DNA of 7,160 nucleotides from an uncultured Bacteroidota bacterium (GTDB taxonomy: Bacteria; Bacteroidota; Bacteroidia; Chitinophagales; Chitinophagaceae): the NCBI GenBank assembly GCA_903847655.1, contig CAINEG010000254.1, positions 1 to 7,160 on the forward strand, in the 5' to 3' direction. The position numbers and the translations under genes are program-made. Positions 1-5,945 of this stretch are shown in pieces; the first letter of the stretch is position 1, and the number at the start of each line of letters is the position of its first letter. The notes under the pieces were generated by a model. It was not told where the DNA came from, did no database searches, and was given only the letters and a program-made list of their open reading frames with translations.

Positions 1-871
1 CTACGGTAAAGAAAAACAAGTATTTTTTGTGATTCAATAAGTCAATCCACCAATAACAAAGCAATAAGCCCAATAAACACCAGCCCAAAGAAACAATGGT
101 GAATGCACTGGTGGCAATTTTCTTAATGATGGGCGTAACGCCAACAAAATCTAAGCCATAACCAATGAGTAAACAACCAACCGCTGCATAAAACAATTGT
201 TTGATCTTAGACTGATTACTTGCTAAAAATATTTTCCCAACCATGGCTCCAGCTATGGTATGCACTGCAGTAGGTAAGCAATTGATGGCCACCCAACCAC
301 CAGTATTTATTTTATTCATTAAAACAGTATCGATGTAATTGCCAAAATTCTGTTGGTCTACAAAAGCTTGGTCAAAACCTGCTACATGGGTAAAACGATA
401 CAAGGCTTCTGTCAAAAGCAATAGCCCGACACAAAAAATGATTTGATAATTTATCTTCCATTCAAAAATTAAAAAGGCCACTAAGGTAGTAAAGGACAAT
501 TGAGTAAGTACATCCCATAATTCAAAGGACAAGCCCTTGGGTCTTACCGCATAGTCCAATACACCCCAAAAAAACAACCAGCCACATCTTTTTAAAATTT
601 TAATAAAAGACTTTTGCCAACTAGCACCTGCTTGTTTTTGTTGATGCAATGAATAAGCCATGGCCACGCCGGCCATAAACATAAAACCTGGTTGAATTAA
701 ATCCCAAAAATGAAGTCCATTCCAAGGATGATGAAAAAATTGAACAAAGAACCCATTTAAAAAATTGTTTTCACTGACTTTAAATAAGTGTTCGTAAAGG
801 CCTGTACTTTCTAAGGCCAATAGCACCATAATCAAGCCGCGCATAAAATCGAGCGATTCTAATCTTTTCAT
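1..871 (-). CDS. NagX / HGSNAT-like multi-pass membrane protein (DUF5009, COG4299), C-terminus cut by window edge
   Basis: An open frame runs from ATG at 871 to the left edge, giving 290 residues without a stop; the end of the gene lies outside. The N-terminus carries the family opening SLDFMRG (residues 6-12), then HHPWNGLHFWDLIQPGFMF (47-65), which corresponds to the region holding the proposed active-site histidine of human HGSNAT (here probably His47). Hydrophobic segments follow at roughly 55-74, 96-108, 121-138, 143-158, 204-216, 226-246 and 254-278, so this is an inner-membrane protein. It is a diverged paralogue of the protein at 3901-5025: NFGNYID (175-181) matches NFASYLD there. Known members are eukaryotic lysosomal glucosaminide acetyltransferase and bacterial NagX, linked to N-acetylglucosamine use; the substrate here is unknown. 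About 80 residues are probably missing. It lies 49 bp downstream of the dehydrogenase gene on the same strand and may be co-transcribed with it. Confidence 0.8.
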   Translation of the reverse strand, partial: MKRLESLDFMRGLIMVLLALESTGLYEHLFKVSENNFLNGFFVQFFHHPWNGLHFWDLIQPGFMFMAGVAMAYSLHQQKQAGASWQKSFIKILKRCGWLFFWGVLDYAVRPKGLSFELWDVLTQLSFTTLVAFLIFEWKINYQIIFCVGLLLLTEALYRFTHVAGFDQAFVDQQNFGNYIDTVLMNKINTGGWVAINCLPTAVHTIAGAMVGKIFLASNQSKIKQLFYAAVGCLLIGYGLDFVGVTPIIKKIATSAFTIVSLGWCLLGLLLCYWWIDLLNHKKYLFFFTV

Positions 872-878
872 AGCCTAG

Positions 879-903
879 CATTTAAACAATGGATGTTTAA
901 ATG
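879..903. repeat. perfect 10-bp inverted repeat before the NagX-like gene
   Basis: CATTTAAACA, five bases (ATGGA), then TGTTTAAATG form a perfect 10-bp palindrome arm pair. It lies in the 49-bp gap between the dehydrogenase stop (921) and the start codon of the membrane protein (871), ending 7 bases before that ATG. It could be a protein-binding operator, or an RNA hairpin that affects translation start or 3' end formation. No T-run follows on the minus strand, so a standard intrinsic terminator is unlikely. Confidence 0.5.
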
Positions 904-920
904 TAGGAAATTTTTATTGG

Positions 921-1673
921 TTATCTAGCTACCGAACCTCCATCCATTGTTAAATCAAGGCCAGTAACAAAAGACGATTCATCTGATGCTAAAAACAATG
1001 CACCATAAGCAATTTCAATAGCTTCTGCAATGCGACCTTGTGGAGACATGGTTTTAATTAGCTCGGCCATGCCAGGCGCCTTCAACAATGCTTCGGTCAT
1101 TGGTGTGGCGACTCCGCCAGGGCAGATGGTATTGACGCGTATATTGTCCTTGGCTAAATTCACCGCCAAGTCCATGGAAAACAAACGAAGACCTCCTTTA
1201 GAAGCACTATAGGCAGTTCCATTGCCCCCTACCAAGCCAGCAATAGAAGCAATATTTACGATAGACCCTCCACCTGCTTTTCTTAAATAGGGAATACAAA
1301 TTTTACAGCCCAGAAATGGCCCAGTGAGATTAATGGATAAAACCTTATCCCATAGTTCAATGCTTGTATTTTCACAATCTACAAAGCCTGGATAAATCCC
1401 AGCATTGTTTATCAATACATCAATTCTACCATAAAGCTCCACCGCCAATTTTACCACTTTGTTCCAATCCGATTCGCTAGTAACATCGTGTTTAATGGCG
1501 TTAATCATTAAGCCGTTTTTCTTAGCTTCGTCTACCCATTGATTTAATTTTTCTAATTCAATATCCGTGGCGATGACTTTAGCGCCTTCTTCTGCAAACA
1601 ATTTAGCTTCAGCAGCTCCCATACCTCCAGCAGCCCCTGTAATGATGACTACTTTGTTTTGTAAGCGTCCCAT
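921..1673 (-). CDS. short-chain dehydrogenase/reductase, classical SDR, NAD-type
   Basis: A 250-residue cytoplasmic oxidoreductase of the usual classical SDR length, expected to interconvert an alcohol and a ketone with a nicotinamide cofactor. The Rossmann motif TGAAGGMG is at residues 12-19, Asp37 ends the second strand (favouring NAD(H) over NADP(H)), NNAG is at 89-92, and the catalytic set is Asn115, Ser143, Tyr155 and Lys159 (YSASK). PGGVATPM (185-192) and the C-terminal TMDGG (242-246) are typical of the family. The substrate cannot be read from the sequence; relatives include 3-oxoacyl-ACP reductase-like, cyclopentanol and sugar dehydrogenases. The start at 1673 fits because the first beta strand begins at about residue 7; no Shine-Dalgarno is present. 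A NagX-like membrane protein gene follows 49 bp downstream, and a promoter-like box lies just upstream. Confidence 0.93.
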   Translation of the reverse strand: MGRLQNKVVIITGAAGGMGAAEAKLFAEEGAKVIATDIELEKLNQWVDEAKKNGLMINAIKHDVTSESDWNKVVKLAVELYGRIDVLINNAGIYPGFVDCENTSIELWDKVLSINLTGPFLGCKICIPYLRKAGGGSIVNIASIAGLVGGNGTAYSASKGGLRLFSMDLAVNLAKDNIRVNTICPGGVATPMTEALLKAPGMAELIKTMSPQGRIAEAIEIAYGALFLASDESSFVTGLDLTMDGGSVAR

Positions 1674-1695
1674 GATCTTGTATTTTGATACGATA

Positions 1696-1703
1696 CAAAA
1701 CTA
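1696..1703 (-). promoter_or_regulatory. putative Bacteroidota -7 box for the SDR gene
   Basis: On the minus strand the octamer TAGTTTTG matches the Bacteroidota -7 consensus TAnnTTTG exactly and lies 22 bases before the ATG at 1673, implying a leader of roughly 15-18 nt. The upstream -33 element is poor: only a TTTT run near 1721-1724. An imperfect palindrome, TTTTGATACGATACAAAA (1683-1700, pattern TTTTGnnnCGnnnCAAAA), overlaps the box and the expected start site and may be an operator. Confidence 0.45.
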
Positions 1704-1792
1704 GTTTCAACGAACGGCTTAAAATATGACGCTGGTCCTATCCAATAGCATTAAAAACTAATTCAAATCATGCAATTTTCAGTTGGGTATTA

Positions 1793-1821
1793 TTGCCAAT
1801 TAAAGAGATTCCACTACCTTG
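1793..1821 (+). promoter_or_regulatory. putative promoter for the lysine-dehydrogenase-like gene
   Basis: TTG at 1793-1795 and TACCTTG at 1815-1821 are 19 bases apart, close to the Bacteroidota arrangement of TTTG and TAnnTTTG, with one mismatch in the downstream box. Transcription would start near 1827, giving a leader of about 17 nt before the ATG at 1844. This argues against the in-frame upstream ATG at 1793 being the start. Confidence 0.35.
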
Positions 1822-1843
1822 CCTCAACATAAAAATAGGTAGT

Positions 1844-2122
1844 ATGAAAATAGCAGTATTAGGCGCAGGCATGGTGGGTCGTGCCATGGCCATCGATCTT
1901 TCAAAAAAATTTGAAGTAAGTTCTTTTGACCTCAGTGAAAAGTCTTTAGAAATATTAAATAAGAAATGTAAAGAAGTAAAAACAGTACAATCAGATTTAA
2001 GCGATTATAAAAATTACAGTCAACTACTTGCCCCTTTTGATTATGTGATTACGGCTGTACCAGGTTTTATGGGTTACAAAACTTTGGAGGCAGTCATCAA
2101 TGCTAAAAAAAAATGTAGTTGA
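1844..2122 (+). CDS. lysine 6-dehydrogenase / saccharopine dehydrogenase-like protein, N-terminal part (frameshifted)
   Basis: This frame holds the NAD-binding half of a saccharopine-dehydrogenase-family enzyme. From Met1 at 1844 the Rossmann strand runs straight into GAGMVG (residues 7-12), and Asp29 ends the second strand, suggesting NAD(H). The frame continues as far as AVPGFMGYKTLEAVINA (71-87), then in an A9 run it turns into KKKCS and stops at 2122. The family sequence continues in another frame from 2106, so this is one broken gene and not two. Start 1844 is chosen because the fold begins at residue 2; an in-frame ATG at 1793 would only add 17 unrelated residues and would lie in the likely promoter. 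With one A removed the joined protein would be about 371 residues, close to the 385 I recall for the Geobacillus enzyme. Known members oxidise L-lysine at the 6-amino group or act on saccharopine; the substrate here is inferred. Confidence 0.8.
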   Translation: MKIAVLGAGMVGRAMAIDLSKKFEVSSFDLSEKSLEILNKKCKEVKTVQSDLSDYKNYSQLLAPFDYVITAVPGFMGYKTLEAVINAKKKCS

Positions 2123-2960
2123 TATTTCTTTTTTTCCTGAAGACGCTTTGCAATTGGATGCATTGGCAAAACAAAACAACGTGACTGCCATTGTAGATTG
2201 TGGCGTAGCTCCAGGAATGAGTAATTTTATTATCGGGTACCACAATGCAAGAATGAAGATTGAAAATTTTGAATGTATGGTAGGAGGCTTGCCTAAAAAA
2301 AGAACGCAACCTTTTGAATACAAGGCGCCCTTCTCTCCCATTGATGTATTAGAAGAGTATACCCGCCCTGCACGCTATGTAGAAAATGGATGTATCGTTA
2401 CCAAGCCCGCTTTAAGCGATGCCGAGTTGATCGATTTTGAACCAGTAGGCACCTTGGAAGCCTTTAATACAGATGGTTTGAGAAGTATATTATTTACCAT
2501 GGGCCATATTCCAAATATGAAAGAAAAAACTTTAAGGTACCCAGGTCATATCGATTTAATGCAAGCACTGATTAAGGCAGGATTTTTAAATGAAGCGCCA
2601 ATCAATTATAAAGGGCAGTCCATTTCTCCAATGCAATTTACATCTAGCTTATTGTTTGATCAATGGAAATTAGGCGCTACCGAAGCAGAATTTACCATCA
2701 TGACCATTAAGGTAAGTGGCGAAGGAAAAACAATAACTTATTCTTTGTATGACGAATACGATGCCGTTTCTGAAATAAGCAGTATGAGCCGAACTACAGG
2801 CTATACCTGTACCGCAGCATTGAATATGCTTGCGAATAATTTGTTTACTGAAAAAGGTGTATTCCCTCCAGAACTTGTAGGCAAGGATGAAGCCTGCTTT
2901 AATTTTGTCCTGAATTATTTAAGCGAGCGCAATGTGCACTATGTTAAGACGATTGATTAA
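2100..2960 (+). CDS. lysine 6-dehydrogenase / saccharopine dehydrogenase-like protein, C-terminal part (frameshifted)
   Basis: This frame carries the rest of the enzyme: the end of the Rossmann domain and the substrate-binding and dimerisation domain. Counting from the ATG at 2100, conserved stretches are NVVDISFFPED (5-15), VDCGVAPGMSN (32-42), VGGLP (61-65), TLEAFNTDGLRS (118-129), LRYPGH (145-150), SRTTGYT (230-236) and KGVFPPE (252-258). From memory they line up with Geobacillus lysine 6-dehydrogenase (for example VAPGM, GPLEAFHT, YRGH, ARTTAYT, KRGVYPPE). The true reading frame probably enters at about 2106 from the upstream part. The ATG at 2100 does have GGAGG nine bases before it, so separate initiation is possible, but the product would lack the GxGxxG motif. 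It converges with the minus-strand TIM-barrel gene; an inverted repeat lies 8 bp after the stop. Confidence 0.82.
   Translation: MLKKNVVDISFFPEDALQLDALAKQNNVTAIVDCGVAPGMSNFIIGYHNARMKIENFECMVGGLPKKRTQPFEYKAPFSPIDVLEEYTRPARYVENGCIVTKPALSDAELIDFEPVGTLEAFNTDGLRSILFTMGHIPNMKEKTLRYPGHIDLMQALIKAGFLNEAPINYKGQSISPMQFTSSLLFDQWKLGATEAEFTIMTIKVSGEGKTITYSLYDEYDAVSEISSMSRTTGYTCTAALNMLANNLFTEKGVFPPELVGKDEACFNFVLNYLSERNVHYVKTID
2105..2113 (+). other. A9 run at the frameshift point
   Basis: Nine consecutive A follow GCT. The upstream frame reads GCT AAA AAA AAA TGT AGT TGA and stops; with eight A it would read GCT AAA AAA AAT GTA GTT GAT and join the conserved NVVDISFF stretch. The run also contains A AAA AAA in the correct phase (2107-2113), a possible -1 slippage heptamer, and GGAGG lies at 2086-2090. 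Possible explanations are a sequencing or assembly error, a true mutation or phase-variable tract, or programmed ribosomal or transcriptional slippage. Confidence 0.75.
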
Positions 2961-2968
2961 ATAAGTAC

Positions 2969-2995
2969 AATTAGCCTAACCAATTATGGCTAATT
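2969..2995. terminator. putative two-way terminator between convergent genes
   Basis: AATTAGCC (2969-2976) and GGCTAATT (2988-2995) form a perfect 8-bp stem with an 11-base loop. It begins 8 bases after the plus-strand stop at 2960 and spans the stop codon of the minus-strand gene ending at 2976. The plus side is followed by the T-rich TATTATTGAT. The stem has only three G-C pairs, so strength is doubtful; position between convergent genes is the main support. Confidence 0.4.
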
Positions 2996-3863
2996 TATTA
3001 TTGATCATGTAATCGAAACTTTCTTTAAGTGCTACAAAAACATCGATGGCTGTTTTGTCCATTTCAATGACTAAAAATTCTGGATTGCCATTGGCTGCTT
3101 TGATAATGGCAGGAAAATTCTGTGTACCCTTACCCACCGGAGTCATCGGATCTGGATTGTCAATGGCTAATTGATCATTGTATAAAGCAGGACCATCTTT
3201 GATGTGTAAAAATTTAGCCCTCTTGCCAAGTTTAGTAATAATAGATGCTGGATTATGCCCTGCTACTTTTACCCAATAGGTATCCATCTCTAAAAAAATT
3301 GCTGGGTCTAGTTCCTCTAATAAAATTTCATACACCAATTTACCTCCTACTTTGTTTCTATATTCCCACCAATGATTGTGTAAACCAAATTGCAAACCAT
3401 TGCCAGTAGCAAATTTGGAAGCTTCATTGTAAATAGCAATTAATTCCTTGGTCCCTGCTAAACTACTGTAGCGTTTGTCTTCGGGCCATCCATGCCAAAT
3501 CATTTTAGTGCTACCAAAAGCATTGGCCGTATCTAGCATGATTTGTTTTTGAGCACCTATTGGAATTTCAATATGGGAGGAAGAAACCAATAAGCCAGCA
3601 TCATTGATGTATTGGCTTGCTTTTTCAATGGAAATGCCTTCGGGCCAAAAAGCGGTTTCGACATATTTAAATCCCATATCGGCAATCTTTTTTAAAGTTC
3701 CGGGAATGTCTTTAACAAAGGCATCTCTCACGGTATACAATTGCACAGAAAGTTTGGCCGGATAAATGCCTGGTTCAAAAAAGGCATTGGTTGCTTTAGG
3801 TAAACTTGCTCCCATTATACCCATACTGGCCATCTTTAAAAAATCTCTTCTATTATTGTTCAT
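2976..3863 (-). CDS. Tat-exported sugar phosphate isomerase/epimerase-like TIM-barrel protein
   Basis: A 295-residue protein of the xylose-isomerase-like / AP endonuclease family 2 superfamily (PF01261). The N-terminus has the twin-arginine motif RRDFLK (5-10) followed by a weakly hydrophobic stretch (11-21) and a likely cleavage region near Ala24-Ala27, so export to the periplasm is predicted. The barrel opens with LSVQLYTVRD (38-47). Likely metal or catalytic positions on successive strands are His97/Glu99, His162 and His164 (LHNHWWEY), Glu192 and Asp194 (FLEMDTYW), His220 (LHIKDG) and Glu267 (LVIEMD). Family members isomerise or epimerise sugars, inositols and related compounds using a divalent metal; the actual substrate is unknown. 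It lies 37 bp downstream of a NagX-like membrane protein gene on the same strand, probably in one operon. Its own upstream gap is A/T only, with no clear promoter. Confidence 0.88.
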   Translation of the reverse strand: MNNNRRDFLKMASMGIMGASLPKATNAFFEPGIYPAKLSVQLYTVRDAFVKDIPGTLKKIADMGFKYVETAFWPEGISIEKASQYINDAGLLVSSSHIEIPIGAQKQIMLDTANAFGSTKMIWHGWPEDKRYSSLAGTKELIAIYNEASKFATGNGLQFGLHNHWWEYRNKVGGKLVYEILLEELDPAIFLEMDTYWVKVAGHNPASIITKLGKRAKFLHIKDGPALYNDQLAIDNPDPMTPVGKGTQNFPAIIKAANGNPEFLVIEMDKTAIDVFVALKESFDYMINNKLAIIG

Positions 3864-3900
3864 AAAAAAATATTAAAACATTTTATTAATTAAGCGTCCA

Positions 3901-5025
3901 TTAAACTTTTAAAAATATTTTCATTTTAAACATAAAATATAAAAAAGCCCATTCAATGCCTACATACAAACTAACCATTACAACCATATTATAGGGGGCT
4001 CCAATTAATTGGCCTAGCCATTGAAACAGTGCATTAGTGGTGTATTCCCAATTAATGAAATGTCCAGAAATGTAGATTAATATTGAATTCATCCCAATGA
4101 TCTTGAAAAAATAAGCCCAGCGCTTATATCCTTTCACGTCAATGATAAAATAGAAAAAAGATAATAATATCATACTTAAACCACCTACTAGCATCACAAA
4201 AGAACTGGTCCATAAATTTTTATTGATAGGAAAATCGTAATTCCATAAAAGCGCAATGCCTACAAATAAACTGCCTATTAATAAAAGTTGGATTGATTTT
4301 TGTGTGCCAGAGGCTGGATTATTTTTCAAATATTTGCCCACCAATATACCTAACAAGCCGGTACCAATGGCAGGGATAGTAGAAATAAGTCCTTCGGGAT
4401 CATGATTGCCTAAATACAATTTGCCTGGCAAAATAGAGCGGTCTAAATAAGAAGCAAAATTACCTGCCTGTGTTAAATCGCCAGCAGGAAAGCCAGGTGC
4501 CGCTGAAAATTTGAGTAATAAATAATAGCCTATTAGTAAAATAACAAAGCAAGCTATCTGTGTGTTTTGCTTGGTGGTATTAATATAAATAAAATTAGCA
4601 AACATATACGCTAAGCCAATACGGCCCAATACACTACCAAAACGAATGTCGGCAATTGGTCTTAGCGCTAAACCATTATTGACCACTAATCCTAATAAAA
4701 CTAAAATAAAGGCTCGTTTAAAAACACGCAACATTACCTGTTGTTTAGTTTTACCCAATTCTAGTTCTCTACCAACAGAATAAGGCGTGGCTACTCCAGC
4801 TATGAATAAAAAAAGTGGAAAAATTAAATCGTAAAAATGAAAGCCATTCCATTCCGGGTGGGTGAGTTGATTGGAAAAGCCACCCCAAAAAGAATTGCCC
4901 GTGGCTTTAAATAAGGCATGCACAATTTCTTCAGCGCCCATAATCCAAAACATATCAAACCCTCTTAAGGCGTCTAAGGAGAAAAGCCTATTGGGCGAAC
5001 TGGAAGCTATCTGTTCTTCTTGCAT
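3901..5025 (-). CDS. NagX / HGSNAT-like acyltransferase-family membrane protein (DUF5009, COG4299)
   Basis: A complete 374-residue inner-membrane protein. The family start RLFSLDALRGFDMFW lies at residues 13-27 and HPEWNGFHFYDLIFPLFLF at 56-74; His56 corresponds to the proposed active-site histidine of human HGSNAT. Hydrophobic segments sit at about 64-82, 104-120, 132-149, 157-173, 214-230, 246-262, 272-296, 305-322 and 346-367. LGRIGLAY (133-140) and GMNSILIYISGH (311-322) are further family-like stretches. HGSNAT acetylates terminal glucosamine across the membrane; bacterial NagX is linked to N-acetylglucosamine uptake or use. Which activity applies here cannot be told. It is the first gene of a likely operon with the Tat-exported TIM-barrel gene 37 bp downstream, and has a diverged paralogue at 1-871. 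A promoter-like pair lies 45-77 bases upstream. Confidence 0.85.
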   Translation of the reverse strand: MQEEQIASSSPNRLFSLDALRGFDMFWIMGAEEIVHALFKATGNSFWGGFSNQLTHPEWNGFHFYDLIFPLFLFIAGVATPYSVGRELELGKTKQQVMLRVFKRAFILVLLGLVVNNGLALRPIADIRFGSVLGRIGLAYMFANFIYINTTKQNTQIACFVILLIGYYLLLKFSAAPGFPAGDLTQAGNFASYLDRSILPGKLYLGNHDPEGLISTIPAIGTGLLGILVGKYLKNNPASGTQKSIQLLLIGSLFVGIALLWNYDFPINKNLWTSSFVMLVGGLSMILLSFFYFIIDVKGYKRWAYFFKIIGMNSILIYISGHFINWEYTTNALFQWLGQLIGAPYNMVVMVSLYVGIEWAFLYFMFKMKIFLKV

Positions 5026-5070
5026 AATTTGGTTATTTTATGGTTTGGTTAATTAAGCTTTCTGAAGTTA

Positions 5071-5102
5071 CAAAAATTATTCAGCTTTATGGTGAGCGGC
5101 AA
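5071..5102 (-). promoter_or_regulatory. putative promoter for the NagX-like / TIM-barrel operon
   Basis: On the minus strand TTG (5102-5100) is followed after 20 bases by TAATTTTTG (5079-5071), which resembles the Bacteroidota -33/-7 pair with one extra base inside TAnnTTTG. Transcription would begin near 5065, giving a leader of about 40 nt before the ATG at 5025. No competing match was seen nearer the gene. Confidence 0.45.
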
Positions 5103-5162
5103 GTTAGAAATAAGGGAGATTTCAGTAAAAATTAATTACTTTTAACCCATAATTAAACCATT

Positions 5163-5324
5163 ATGGGATTTCACATTAACAAGAAAGTAGCGGATAAAAA
5201 AGCTACCACAGGCGCTAAAGCTACCTTTCAAGGGGGTAGTTCAAAATTTATCGCAAAAGCAAGTACTAAGTCTACTGGCACTACCAAGAAGCCAATTAAA
5301 ACTGGTGGTTCAAGAGGTAGTTGA
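5163..5324 (+). CDS. small lysine-rich basic protein, 53 residues, unknown function
   Basis: ATG at 5163 opens a 53-residue frame ending at TGA 5324. The protein has 11 Lys, one Arg, one His and a single acidic residue (Asp11), so it is strongly basic; the rest is mostly Gly, Ser, Thr and Ala, with no membrane segment or signal peptide. Two FQGGSSKF/KTGGSRGS-like Gly-Ser patches lie at residues 22-29 and 46-53. Such composition suits an unstructured nucleic-acid- or ribosome-binding protein, but I do not recognise a family and it does not match the bTHX ribosomal protein pattern I know. It is transcribed alone, divergent from the NagX-like operon and convergent with the half-size transporter gene. 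TACTTTTA at 5137-5144 could be its -7 box; no good -33 box was found. It may also be a chance frame, though codon use looks like that of neighbours. Confidence 0.6.
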   Translation: MGFHINKKVADKKATTGAKATFQGGSSKFIAKASTKSTGTTKKPIKTGGSRGS

Positions 5325-5330
5325 TTGTAA

Positions 5331-5390
5331 GTTTATTTAAGTAAAGAGCCCCTATAAAAAGCTGTGTAATTTTTGGGTAGCTAAATAAAC
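5331..5390. terminator. nested inverted repeats between convergent genes, putative terminator or structured RNA
   Basis: An outer pair GTTTATTTA (5331-5339) and TAAATAAAC (5382-5390) encloses an inner imperfect stem: AGC+CCC (5347-5352) and AAAAA (5356-5360) pair with TTTTT (5370-5374), GGG (5375-5377) and GCT (5380-5382), leaving small bulges and a nine-base loop. The element starts 7 bases after the plus-strand stop at 5324 and ends 6 bases before the minus-strand stop at 5396, which fits a two-way terminator. No clean T-run follows on either strand. Confidence 0.35.
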
Positions 5391-5395
5391 CTGAA

Positions 5396-5944
5396 TTACT
5401 TTAATATTCGCGCCTGAATAATGGTGGCAATGGTTTGAATAATGCCCATGGTTAGAAATAAGGCTTCAAAAGAAATATAATTTGCAATCAGGCCACCAAT
5501 TGCAATAGCAATGCCAGATACAAAATGAGGATGCCCATTGGCAATGCTCCAGTGAAAAGTATTTGATTTATCTTCTAAGTGATGGGCAAATAAAGAGTCC
5601 CAAATGGATGCGCTTAAAGCTTCTGCAATACCTAAGCCTATTTGAATCATAAAAAGTTGTTGCGTATTATGCACGAAAATATAGCCAAAAGTGAGTAGTG
5701 CATTGAGCCCATAGCCAAATATCATTACTTGTTTTTTGTACTTAGATTTATTGACAAATTTTCCTACCAAAACATAAAAAATTCCTGTAGCTATTAAATA
5801 AGCAGCCCAGGCCCAGGTAATATCCAATAAATCGCCTCCTATCTTTTGTGCATAAACAGCAAAAAGAGGGCCAAACAAGCCTTCCCCAAAATACCATAGG
5901 CTAGAAGCAATTAATAATATCTTAGTGGTTTTATTTAAATTCAT
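5396..5944 (-). CDS. half-size (six-helix) major facilitator-like membrane protein
   Basis: A 182-residue inner-membrane protein with about six hydrophobic segments at residues 8-32, 42-64, 72-91, 97-120, 140-158 and 160-180, resembling the N-terminal six-helix bundle of MFS transporters. The loop after the second helix, GKFVNKSKYKK (61-71), is a weakened version of MFS motif A. Full MFS carriers have about 12 helices and 400 residues; no second half exists downstream, because only 71 bases separate its stop from the convergent small gene. It may be a genuine half-size family that dimerises, since I recall MFS-like proteins of about 190 residues in other bacteria, or a remnant. The start at 5944 is preferred: it is one base after the stop of the barrel gene (TAA-A-ATG), suggesting translational coupling. 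An in-frame ATG at 5968 would overlap that gene by 23 bases. Substrate unknown. Confidence 0.75.
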   Translation of the reverse strand: MNLNKTTKILLIASSLWYFGEGLFGPLFAVYAQKIGGDLLDITWAWAAYLIATGIFYVLVGKFVNKSKYKKQVMIFGYGLNALLTFGYIFVHNTQQLFMIQIGLGIAEALSASIWDSLFAHHLEDKSNTFHWSIANGHPHFVSGIAIAIGGLIANYISFEALFLTMGIIQTIATIIQARILK

Positions 5945-5945
5945 T

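Noticed and set aside
1030..1212. Plus-strand 60-residue frame inside the SDR gene
   Set aside because: It is antisense to a well-supported SDR with a complete motif set and shows no family features of its own.
1793..1843. Upstream ATG at 1793 as start of the lysine-dehydrogenase-like protein
   Set aside because: The Rossmann strand begins right after Met at 1844; the extra 17 residues match nothing and overlap a likely promoter.
2024..2341. Minus-strand frames of 105 and 68 residues (2024-2341 and 2103-2309)
   Set aside because: Both lie opposite the conserved lysine-dehydrogenase-like coding region and have no recognisable motifs.
4871..5056. Plus-strand 61-residue frame opposite the start of the NagX-like gene
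   Set aside because: It is antisense to the conserved N-terminal motif region of a clear membrane-protein family.
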